From NCBI GenBank assembly GCA_021776825.1, contig JAJFFG010000004.1, forward strand, positions 91,279 through 155,278: a stretch of DNA of 64,000 nt, written 5' to 3'. Position 1 is the first letter of the stretch; the number at the start of each line of letters is the position of its first letter. The notes below the pieces were generated by a model. It was not told the origin of the DNA. It did no database searches and was given only the letters and a program-made list of their open reading frames with translations. The DNA is from Planctomycetota bacterium. Its GTDB lineage: Bacteria > Planctomycetota > JAJSAM01 > JAJVHW01. Below are positions 7,409 to 14,915 of the stretch, one piece after another. Made by a program: the position numbers and the translations under genes.

Positions 7409-8923
7409 TCAGAGCAGGCCAGTCGCCTCGAGTGCGCTCCGCTCGAGTTCCTCCGCCCGACGCGCCAGCGCCTCGGCCTGAGAACTCATCTCCTGCCGCA
7501 GGTCGAGGTCCTTCACCGACGGGAGGTTGATGCGCACGTTCAACTCGGCAGCGCGCAGGGCCGCGCGGGCGAGCAGCGCGCCGACACCGCCGTCGGACGC
7601 CGCGTTCCGGTTGCCCTTGCGGGCGGCTGCAGCGGCGAGTTCCATGACCGCGATGCAGCGTCGCATCGTGTCGAGCGGGATCTCGGCGGCGACGATCGCA
7701 GCGCGGCCCATCGCCTCGCGGCGGACGGCCTTCTCCTCGTCGGTTGCCTTCGGCATCTTCAACGCCGTCATGAAGGCGGCGTACGCCTCGGCGTCCGTCT
7801 TGATCAGTGTCTCGAGCTCGGACTGCAGCGCGACGGACTGCGCGCGGATCGCGACCATCTCGTCCTCGACGGCGGCGTACTTCTCACGGCCCACCGTGAG
7901 GTTCGTGACCATCGCGACGAGCGCCGCTCCGGCGGCGCCGACGAGCGCCGCAGCCGACCCGCCACCCGGCGTGGGAGACGCGCTCTGCAGCGCGTCGAGG
8001 AACGGGCCGCACGACTCCAGCGGACCGCGCTCCGGCAGGTGGTTCTCGATGATCTCGTCGCCGCTCCAGCCGGCGGGCTTCGTCATGTCGACGAAGGACT
8101 GCGTGACGGCCGCCTGCGGGATGAGGCCGATGACCTCGCTCTCGAGGATGCCGACGCCCTCGGCCGCCGCCATGTCGCGGATCTCCGCGAACGCGCGTCC
8201 GGGCGAGGTCTTGCGGTAGTCGACAAGGTTCATGGACACCTGCGCGAGGTCACGGTCCTCGAGGTGAAAGCCCATCGACTTCACGCCCGGCAGACCGCCG
8301 TTCTTCTCACGGATGGTGGAGCCGATCTTCTTCGCGAGCGCGACGTCGTTCGAGTCGAGATTGACGTTGTAGGCGACGAGGAAGAAGCGCGCTCCGATGG
8401 CCGTCGCGCCGGCGCTCTCGTGGATCGCGTGCGGGCCGAAGTCGGGCTCCTTGAAGGGATCGGTGCCGATCTGATCGCGCAGGCCTTCGAACTGTCCCTT
8501 GCGGATCTTCGGCAGGCTGCGGCGGTCGTTGCGCACGGCGGCGGCCTCGTACAGGAAGACGGGGATGCTCAGTTGCTCGCCGACGCGCGCGGCGACGGCG
8601 CGCGCGGCATCCGCGGCCTCCTCCATCGTCGTGTCGCCGAGCGGGACAAACGGACAGACGTCGGTCGCGCCCATCCGCGGATGCGCGCCCTCATGCGCTC
8701 GGAGGTCGATCAGCTCAGCGGCCTTCTCGATGCACCGGAACGCGGCCTCCTGAGCCGCGGCGATCTCGCCGACGAACGTCACGACGGCGCGGTTGTGGTC
8801 CGCGTCCATCTCCTGCCCGACGAGGTTCACGCCTGGAACGGCCGCGATAGCGGCGCAGATGGCGTCGATGACCTCGGGCCGACGGCCCTCGCTGAAGTTG
8901 GGAACGCATTCGACGAGCTTCAT
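7409..8923 (-). CDS. ftcD: Bifunctional glutamate formimidoyltransferase / formimidoyl-THF cyclodeaminase
   Basis: A 504-residue fusion that ends histidine degradation: it moves the formimino group of formiminoglutamate to tetrahydrofolate, then deaminates it to methenyl-THF. The N-terminal transferase half opens M-K-L-V-E-C-V-P-N-F-S-E-G-R and contains D-H-N-R-A-V-V-T-F and A-H-E-G-A-H-P-R-M-G-A-T-D, all family signatures. The cyclodeaminase half begins about residue 305 (F-L-D-A-L-Q-S-A-S-P-T-P-G-G-G-S-A-A-A-L-x-G, then a helical bundle with G-N-R-N-A-A-S-D). The length fits the two-domain enzyme. A GGAG Shine-Dalgarno precedes ATG 8923. It lies 86 bp downstream of hutI on the same strand, so the two are probably co-transcribed. 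Confidence 0.93.
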   Translation of the reverse strand: MKLVECVPNFSEGRRPEVIDAICAAIAAVPGVNLVGQEMDADHNRAVVTFVGEIAAAQEAAFRCIEKAAELIDLRAHEGAHPRMGATDVCPFVPLGDTTMEEAADAARAVAARVGEQLSIPVFLYEAAAVRNDRRSLPKIRKGQFEGLRDQIGTDPFKEPDFGPHAIHESAGATAIGARFFLVAYNVNLDSNDVALAKKIGSTIREKNGGLPGVKSMGFHLEDRDLAQVSMNLVDYRKTSPGRAFAEIRDMAAAEGVGILESEVIGLIPQAAVTQSFVDMTKPAGWSGDEIIENHLPERGPLESCGPFLDALQSASPTPGGGSAAALVGAAGAALVAMVTNLTVGREKYAAVEDEMVAIRAQSVALQSELETLIKTDAEAYAAFMTALKMPKATDEEKAVRREAMGRAAIVAAEIPLDTMRRCIAVMELAAAAARKGNRNAASDGGVGALLARAALRAAELNVRINLPSVKDLDLRQEMSSQAEALARRAEELERSALEATGLL

Positions 8924-9009
8924 GGGGTTCTCCTCCGGATCGCGCGGCAGTGTCGCGTCTCCGGCGCTGGGCGCCTCGGTTTCGCGCTTCTACGAGACGC
9001 TACGAGCCA

Positions 9010-10257
9010 CTACGAGACGGTGTCGCCGTGATGGATCACGGTGCGCATGTGGTTCACGCCGTGGTGATAGGGCAGCAGGCGGTGATTGGCACAGTCGGTG
9101 ATGAGCAGGTCGGCGCGGTACCCGGGCTCGAGGCGGCCGACCTCGTCGCCGACGCCGATCGCGAACGCCGCGTTGCGCGTCATGGCGGCAATGGCCTCGA
9201 TCGGTCGCAAGCCCAGACCGATGCACGCGATGGTCAGCACCGCTTGCGGGTTCTCGGTCATCGACGAGCCGGGGTTGCAGTCCGTGGCCAGCGCGACGGC
9301 GCAGCCCGCGTCGATCATGCGCCGCGCGGGCGCAAAGTGGCGCATCCCGAGGAAGAACGACGTGCCCGGCAGAAGCACCGCGATGGTGTCGCTGCCGGAA
9401 AGCGCATCGATGCCGGCGTCGGACACCTGCATCAGATGATCGGCGCTGACCGCGCCCAGCTCGACGGCCAGCTCGGCGCCGCCGGTGCCGGCGAGCTCGT
9501 CGGCGTGCACCTTCATCGCGAGGCCGTGGCGCGCGGCAGCCGCGGCGATGGTGCGCGTCTCGTCCTGCGTGAAGACGTGCTGCTCGCAGAAGACGTCGCA
9601 GAACTGGGCCAGGCGGCGCGCGGCCACTGCCGGGATCATCTCCTCGCAGACGAGCCGGATGTAGCCCTCGCGGTCATCGCGCCAGGCGTCCGGCACCTCG
9701 TGCGCTCCGAGAAACGTCCGCACGACGTCGCCGCGATCGTCGATGGCGCCGGCGATCTCGAGTGCCAGCAGCTCCGACTCGGTCGAGAGCCCGTAGCCCG
9801 ACTTCACCTCGATCGTCGTCGTTCCGTGCAGCAGCGCGCGTCGGCGCGTCGCCTGGGCTTGAGCCAGGATGTCGTCGCGCGACGTCGCCTGGAAGCGCCG
9901 TGAGGACGCGCGAATGCCGCCGCCGGCCGCAGCGATCTCCTCGTACGTGCTCCCGAGGCAGCGCAGCTCGAATTCGTCCTCGCGCGTGCGGCCGAAGACC
10001 AGGTGTGTGTGCGGGTCGACGATGCCCGGCAGCACCACGCAACCGTCCGCGTCGAGTGTCTGCGTGGCCACGAAGCGCGCCGTGAGCTCGGCGGTCGTGC
10101 CGACGCCGACGATGCGGTCACCGCGTGTGGCGACGGCGCCGCCCTCGATGATCCCGGGAGCAGCCAGGTCGTCGCCGCGCAGCGGTCCTTCGGCGCCGGC
10201 TGCGCACGTGACGAGTTCCGAGGCGTTGACGACGAGCAGATCGGCTGGTTCCGGCAT
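9010..10257 (-). CDS. hutI: Imidazolonepropionase
   Basis: A 415-residue amidohydrolase-superfamily enzyme that opens imidazolone-propionate to formiminoglutamate, the third step of histidine catabolism. The metal-binding V-D-P-H-T-H-L-V-F-G-R (about residues 79-89) and substrate-binding segments such as R-C-L-G-S-T-Y-E-E-I-A-A-A-G-G-G-I are typical of HutI. So are E-V-K-S-G-Y-G-L, K-V-H-A-D-E and A-T-D-C-N-P-G. Its product is the substrate of FtcD, the next gene downstream. Short TACGAG direct repeats surround its stop codon at about 8990-9015. Upstream is repeat family A copy 3. Confidence 0.95.
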   Translation of the reverse strand: MPEPADLLVVNASELVTCAAGAEGPLRGDDLAAPGIIEGGAVATRGDRIVGVGTTAELTARFVATQTLDADGCVVLPGIVDPHTHLVFGRTREDEFELRCLGSTYEEIAAAGGGIRASSRRFQATSRDDILAQAQATRRRALLHGTTTIEVKSGYGLSTESELLALEIAGAIDDRGDVVRTFLGAHEVPDAWRDDREGYIRLVCEEMIPAVAARRLAQFCDVFCEQHVFTQDETRTIAAAAARHGLAMKVHADELAGTGGAELAVELGAVSADHLMQVSDAGIDALSGSDTIAVLLPGTSFFLGMRHFAPARRMIDAGCAVALATDCNPGSSMTENPQAVLTIACIGLGLRPIEAIAAMTRNAAFAIGVGDEVGRLEPGYRADLLITDCANHRLLPYHHGVNHMRTVIHHGDTVS

Positions 10258-10281
10258 CGCGCCGAGTGTACGCAGCGGGGG

Positions 10282-10519
10282 CTAGCCCGCATCGTTCAGT
10301 GCGCCACGCCTGACGGCCCCGAGCACGCGATCTCCCGCCCCGGCGACGCTCTACAACCGCATCGAGAGGGTGCATGCGCGTCTCCGAGACGAGATCTCAC
10401 GCACTCGGAGCCGTCAGGACATCGTGCGACAGGCGAACGCGAAACGTCACGGCGTTCACCTCCGCCGTTCCTCGATCTCGCCGCGATCCCGCGACGCCCT
10501 CGTGAACGATGCGGGCTAG
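10282..10519. repeat. Repeat family A, copy 3 (best preserved)
   Basis: It starts CTAGCCCGCATCGTTCA and ends GTGAACGATGCGGGCTAG, a clean terminal inverted repeat. The interior (GAGCACGCGATCTCCCGC, ACGAGATCTCACGCACTCG) is nearly the same as copy 4 at 31124-31359. It fills the gap between divergent hutI and the 10559 gene, so any promoters there share space with it. Confidence 0.85.
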
Positions 10520-10558
10520 GTCGACGCCGAGTGTCGTCGGGTCGGTGACACTGGTGCG

Positions 10559-11548
10559 ATGGGGGACCGACCCGGCTGGAAGCTCGGCGTGGCCGACGTC
10601 GCAGACGATGAGCCGCGCATCCCCTTCTCGGCGTTCCTCTACTGGCTGCCCGGGTTCCTGACGGCCGCAGCGATCGGTGCGGGCGCACTCGTCATCGGCG
10701 CGATCTTCGGCGACATCGGCGGCACGGCAGTTCTCGGGGGCGGCCTCTCGGTCGGAGCGGTGATCGGGTACGGGCTGCCGTTTCGACGGTGGGGCTGGGC
10801 GATCCTCATCCCGGCCGCGGTGGTCGGTGCGGTGACGGGGATGCGCATGCTCGATCCGGTCACCGGCCTCCTGTGCACGTTGGTGATCGGGTTCCTCTGC
10901 ATCCCCTCCGCGATGATCGGCGCCGTGATCGGCCGTCTCGTGCGAGGCCGCGTCAAGCGGAGCGGGTTCAGCCAAGCCCACTTCCTGCCCGCGTTGCTTC
11001 TCGCTGCGGGTCTCGTCCACGGCGTCCTCTTGGAGGCGGCGTTCCGGCCCGCTCGCGGTGTCGAGGAGATCGCCACGTCGGGAATCGTTCGGGCGTCACC
11101 TGCGGTCATCTGGAGCACGCACATGTTCGGCGACGACGAAGTCGCACCGCCGTCCGTGCTCCGCGAGTTGGGCTTGCCGGAACCGCGAGGCTACGACGGG
11201 CGACTGAGTCGCGTCGGCGACGAGGAGGTGTGTGCGTTCGGCGATGCACGGTTGCGCCTGCGGGTTGTCGTCGCCGAGCCACCACGCGAACTGCGGTTCG
11301 TCGTGCTCGAACAGCGAGGGTTCGAGGATCGCAGCACGCAGCTCCTGGACGGCACAGTTCGCCTGGAGTCGGTGGCGGATGTGGGGACTCGCGTGACGTT
11401 CACGACGCGGCACCAACCCCTGATCGGTCCGGCGTGGCTGTGGCGACCCCTCGAGCGGCTGTTCGCGCACGAACTGCACCGCCACGCGCTGCGCGAGGTG
11501 CGCCGCGCCGTCGGCGAACGCGTGTCAGCAGATCTCGACGACGAGTAG
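10559..11548 (+). CDS. Membrane protein with C-terminal SRPBCC-like domain
   Basis: A 329-residue protein of unknown function. Residues about 22-160 hold four or more transmembrane helices rich in Gly, Ala and Ile (F-L-Y-W-L-P-G-F-L-T-A-A-A-I-G-A-G-A-L-V). The C-terminal 150 residues have the strand pattern of a SRPBCC/START domain: an opening G-I-V-R-A-S-P-A-V-I-W-S, then V-R-L-E-S-V-A-D-V-G-T-R-V-T-F-T-T, then a final helix. Lipid or hydrophobic-ligand handling at the membrane is a reasonable guess only. ATG 10559 is the first start after the repeat. The 3' end overlaps the convergent metallophosphoesterase gene by 24 bp. Confidence 0.6.
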   Translation: MGDRPGWKLGVADVADDEPRIPFSAFLYWLPGFLTAAAIGAGALVIGAIFGDIGGTAVLGGGLSVGAVIGYGLPFRRWGWAILIPAAVVGAVTGMRMLDPVTGLLCTLVIGFLCIPSAMIGAVIGRLVRGRVKRSGFSQAHFLPALLLAAGLVHGVLLEAAFRPARGVEEIATSGIVRASPAVIWSTHMFGDDEVAPPSVLRELGLPEPRGYDGRLSRVGDEEVCAFGDARLRLRVVVAEPPRELRFVVLEQRGFEDRSTQLLDGTVRLESVADVGTRVTFTTRHQPLIGPAWLWRPLERLFAHELHRHALREVRRAVGERVSADLDDE

Positions 11549-12202
11549 TTCGCGCGGACAGTTCCAACGGATCGGCACCGTATCGGCCACGCCGCGCGAG
11601 ACGAGCAGCGTGGCGCCGTCTTCCTCGAAGCGCGGACCATTCCAGCGATAGACCCAGGCCGCCGGGAACTCGCGCCCGCCCCGGCGGAACGCGACCCACT
11701 GGCCGCCGTGCAGGTGGCCGGCCAGGTGCAGACGCGTGCCCGACGCGCGCGCCTTCGGCCACGCTGCAGGATTGTGTCCGCAGAGCACCGGGCCACCGCG
11801 CCCGGGCGTGCCGTCGACCGTGGTCCCGCGCACGCTGAGCGAGCCGTCCGGGAGCCACGACCCACGCGCTGAGCGGACGGCGTCGCGCACTCGTTGCGTG
11901 CCCGAGAGCACGTCGTGATTTCCGGCCACGGCGCCCACTGGGGCGATCGGGTGGAGCGCGGCGACCAGGGCGTGCAATCCCGGCAGCGCCGCCGGTCGAT
12001 CGACGAGATCTCCACCGAGCAGGATCGCGTCGGGCTCCCAGCGCTGGGCCGCGGCCACGAGCAGTTCGGGGACGTTCCGAGTCCAGCGCCAGCCGAGGTG
12101 CAGGTCGCTCGCGTAGAGCAGCCGGAGCGGCGCGTGCACGCCGAGGCGAACCGACTCGTGCCGGATCGCGAGCTCCTTCGACGCGCCGACGACGACCCTC
12201 AC
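11525..12202 (-). CDS. Metallophosphoesterase (calcineurin-like)
   Basis: A 225-residue calcineurin-type phosphoesterase. The metal-ligand blocks appear in order: A-S-D-L-H-L-G, G-G-D-L-V-D, G-N-H-D, and the late L-A-G-H-L-H-G-G-Q. The family hydrolyses phosphomono- or diesters; close relatives with G-H-T/L-H-G-G-Q act on UDP-diacylglucosamine or lipid-linked substrates, but the substrate here is open. I place the start at GTG 12202: an AGGAGG lies eight bases upstream, and this GTG overlaps the TGA of the upstream small frame (GTGA), a classic coupling signal. A longer frame to 12259 exists but lacks such a site. Confidence 0.8.
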   Translation of the reverse strand: MRVVVGASKELAIRHESVRLGVHAPLRLLYASDLHLGWRWTRNVPELLVAAAQRWEPDAILLGGDLVDRPAALPGLHALVAALHPIAPVGAVAGNHDVLSGTQRVRDAVRSARGSWLPDGSLSVRGTTVDGTPGRGGPVLCGHNPAAWPKARASGTRLHLAGHLHGGQWVAFRRGGREFPAAWVYRWNGPRFEEDGATLLVSRGVADTVPIRWNCPRELLVVEIC

Positions 12203-12381
12203 GGGCTTGACCTCCTGCGCTCGTACCAGAGCCGGACGGCGAGACAGCCGACACACCACGAACGCACGCGGCCGAGTCCCCTCAGCTCACCCGTCCGCAT
12301 CACGGGCCGGAACCCGACGCTCGGGACGAAGAGCGGGGCCAGATCGGCGAAGTGCAGCGGCGTGGCCCGGTGGCGCGACAT
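12199..12381 (-). CDS. 60-codon frame coupled to the phosphoesterase; possible SGNH C-terminus
   Basis: This frame ends in TGA overlapping the GTG start of the metallophosphoesterase and contains that gene's AGGAGG, so translation through it is likely. It encodes 60 residues with P-L-H-F-A-D-L-A-P-L-F-V-P near the start and C-V-G-C near the end. The first part resembles the tail of an SGNH hydrolase (H-x-x-P-x-G-H then F-A-D-x-L-A-P-L). The neighbouring frame indeed reads A-H-V-A-P-P-G-H immediately before it. Either it is an independent small protein starting at ATG 12381, or it is the 3' end of the broken SGNH gene upstream. Confidence 0.4.
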   Translation of the reverse strand: MSRHRATPLHFADLAPLFVPSVGFRPVMRTGELRGLGRVRSWCVGCLAVRLWYERRRSSP

Positions 12382-12390
12382 GTGCCGACG

Positions 12391-13303
12391 CTAGCGGGCG
12401 GCGGGGACGCCGGACGCATCGCCTTCCGCCCGATGTTCGAGCTGCGCGAGGCGTCGGGACGGGATCTTCAGCGCGGAGTGCGGGGCGGGATCGCAGCGGC
12501 CGCGGCGGCCGCGAGCGCGGCGTGCCCGAGTTCGCTTCGGTGTACTCGCGCGTGACCATCGTGCGGAGTCGGACGTCGTCCCCGAGGTCCGCGTCGCGGA
12601 ACGCATCGACGCCCGCCAGACGGGCCGTCAGCTCGACCACACGGAGCGTGCGATACCAGGGGATGCCCTTCTGCTCGTCGTCGGTCCTCCCGCGCGCCGG
12701 TGCCCAGTCGTTCACGCCGCCGAAGCAGACGACGACATCGGGCTCGAGCTCGGCGACGTCCGTGGTCAGGAGCCGCGATCCCTGGTGCGACGAGTAGCCG
12801 GGCACGCCAAGGTTCACGGCCTCGATCCGTGGATCGTCGCGGAGCGCATGCAGCGCGTCGGCGAGTCGGGTCGGCCAGGCGTCCTTGGGCGCCACGCCGA
12901 GGCCGAGCGTCACCGAGTCGCCGACGAAGACGATGCGCTGCACACCCGCCGGCTTCGGGATCCGGGGTTCCGGTGTCCGATAGCCGCGGGAGTTGATGCG
13001 TCCGCACCCATCGGGTGCCGCGATGCCGGGGCGAACGCGCCAGAACAGCTCCGGATCACGGACCATCGGGCTGTCATCGTCGGCCGACCAGAGGCCACCC
13101 GCGGGCCCGGCGAACCGGTAGGGCGGCGGGTCGAGCGGATGCCGGAACTCGCCCAGTCGCAGCGCGCCCTCGACCAGCGCGAAGAGCGCGAGCGGCAGGA
13201 GCACGGCGAGGAGCGGGAACCACCGCCGACGGCCAACGCGTGGCGCATCGCTCGGGCGTTCTTCGTCCGTGTTCTCCGTCATCGCATCACGACTCGCTGG
13301 CAC
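12391..13303 (-). pseudogene. SGNH/GDSL hydrolase, frame broken near 3' end
   Basis: The first ~250 residues are a convincing membrane-anchored SGNH hydrolase: a transmembrane segment (F-P-L-L-A-V-L-L-P-L-A-L-F), the catalytic block V-F-V-G-D-S-V-T-L-G, a Gly block N-L-G-V-P-G-Y-S and an Asn block C-F-G-G-V-N-D-W. After M-V-T-R-E-Y-T-E-A-N (about 12540) the frame becomes Arg/Pro-rich non-protein sequence. Coding-like sequence instead appears in the two other frames, and block V (the His motif) straddles frames near 12365. At least one or two indels, either real or assembly errors, are implied. The N-terminus starts at 13303, or at the inner ATG 13282. Related proteins hydrolyse esters, often acting on acylated glycans or lipids. 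Confidence 0.5.
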
Positions 13304-13431
13304 CTCTCTTCAGGAGCATCTCCGCAATCGTGAACGGCGCGTCACGGAATCCCGTTCCATCGGCTGACGGCGGCGCGAGCGAGGTGCGAGACTGCGCGCT
13401 TCGCGACGCGCGGAGACGGGGGGGATCACAG

Positions 13432-14664
13432 GTGGGACGACGCTGCTCGCTCGAGCGCCGACCGGATCGCCTCGTGATTCGAATCGCGCGGGCCCCGCTC
13501 TGGCTCGGCCTGACGGGATTGGCGTTGCCGAGCCTGCTCATGGCCGTTGCGTTCGGGGCCTTCGTCACGCAGGCGCACATGCGGAACGCGGGCGCGTACG
13601 CCTACGGCGCGATGGTGCTTCTCGCAGCTGTCGCCCGAGAGGCGCTGCGGTGGCGGCGCTCGTCGCACTCGTTCTGGCTGTTGGACGAGGGCGTCCTGAT
13701 GCGAGTGGACGGCGGTGCGGATCGACGAGCGCCGACGAGCTTGAACCTCGGCGCTGATACGACGGTCCGCGCGCACGGTCCACCCCCGCGTTGGGCACTG
13801 CAGGGTCTGACGGGGATCGCGGCGTTGCCTCGGATCTCCGTGCGGACATGTGGCAAGGAGATCAGGTTCGGAGTCGGGCTGACTGATGAGGAGTCGGAGG
13901 AGATCCTGGTCGCCCTGCTGTCGTCCCCAGGGTGCGAGGCAGCGAACGCCCGGGAGTCCACACGCGCTGCTGCGGTCAGCCGTGTTGCCGGGGCGATCGG
14001 CGGCCGCGGTCGACAGGGGACGACGTCGGCGAAGTTGGAGCAGCGAGCCGTCTCGCCGCGGAGTGTGTCGCCACTCACCTCATCGAAGACACGGATCGAC
14101 GGCGTGATCCTGATCGTCTTCGGCCTCATCGGGGCCTTCATGTGGTGGCGGAGTGATGACGGTGCGATCGGCGTTTCTGCCGCAGGCGTGCTGGTCCTCC
14201 TCGCGGTGATCCCGGCGCTGCTACGCCTGTCGCGGACGTTCTTCGCCGGCACCTACGCGGCGCAGGTGTTGCACGCTCCGGCTCGCCCGGGAGAGACCGT
14301 GACGATCCGCTTCTCGCTGGATCGTCACTCGCCGGTGTTCGAGTGGATCGACCTACGGCTGCAGTACGTGCGCGTCCAGAAGCAGGAAGGCCCCCGGTGG
14401 AAGCGGGACTTCGCGACCGCGCCCGAGACGCGCGTGATCTGGTCCGGACTGTTTCGTCTGCCGCTCAGCAGGTTGCCACCCGGCCCCGACGAGCACCTGG
14501 ATGCGGTCTTCGCGCTCCCGGCGGACGCGCCGCCGACGCCGGCCGGGAAGAAGAGCGGCGAGAGCTGGCGGCTGGATGTCTCGGGCCGGACTGAGCACGG
14601 CGTGTTCGGCGAGGTGTTTCCGTTGCTGGTGTTGCCGGCGATCGACTCGTCGGAAACGTCGTAG
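13432..14664 (+). CDS. Uncharacterised four-helix membrane protein
   Basis: A protein of about 410 residues with two pairs of transmembrane helices: about residues 20-75 (P-L-W-L-G-L-T-G-L-A-L-P-S-L-L-M) and about 223-262 (I-L-I-V-F-G-L-I-G-A-F-M-W-W). A soluble linker and a C-terminal beta-rich region of about 140 residues (E-W-I-D-L-R-L-Q-Y-V-R-V) complete it. The layout recalls DUF3592-type membrane proteins, but I cannot assign a family. Start GTG 13432 follows a purine-rich run; the upstream open frame to 13015 is antisense shadow of the SGNH gene. The TAG stop is immediately followed by a REP-like hairpin. Confidence 0.5.
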   Translation: MGRRCSLERRPDRLVIRIARAPLWLGLTGLALPSLLMAVAFGAFVTQAHMRNAGAYAYGAMVLLAAVAREALRWRRSSHSFWLLDEGVLMRVDGGADRRAPTSLNLGADTTVRAHGPPPRWALQGLTGIAALPRISVRTCGKEIRFGVGLTDEESEEILVALLSSPGCEAANARESTRAAAVSRVAGAIGGRGRQGTTSAKLEQRAVSPRSVSPLTSSKTRIDGVILIVFGLIGAFMWWRSDDGAIGVSAAGVLVLLAVIPALLRLSRTFFAGTYAAQVLHAPARPGETVTIRFSLDRHSPVFEWIDLRLQYVRVQKQEGPRWKRDFATAPETRVIWSGLFRLPLSRLPPGPDEHLDAVFALPADAPPTPAGKKSGESWRLDVSGRTEHGVFGEVFPLLVLPAIDSSETS

Positions 14665-14686
14665 GGGCGGATCTCCCGATCCGCCC
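14665..14686. repeat. REP-like hairpin directly after a stop codon
   Basis: GGGCGGATC-TCCC-GATCCGCCC begins one base after the stop of the 13432 gene and could serve as its transcript end. The following 14687-14915 holds no supported gene. Its phrases (for example GACGGCAATCGGTGG and CCGTCGTCAGGGAG) loosely resemble the spacer between the hairpins at 5.0-5.4 kb. Confidence 0.8.
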
Positions 14687-14915
14687 GCGCCCGCTCGGGA
14701 TGCGCGGGCGTACCGGGTGCGATGGCGCTCCGCGGGGACGCCGTCGATGCGGACGGCAATCGGTGGACGACGTCGCCGCCGTTTGGGGGCCTGAGTGCCC
14801 CGGTCGACGGACGTGGCATGCCGCAACGGCACCGTCGTCAGGGAGCACCTCGTGTGCGCGACGTCTCGGCCCTAGACGGGCCTCGAGTCACTAGATTTGC
14901 AGCGCCTGGGCGGCG

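Noticed and set aside
12440..12540. Selenocysteine UGA in the SGNH gene
   Set aside because: The TGA lies in a frame not continuous with the good N-terminal part, and sequence after it is not protein-like.
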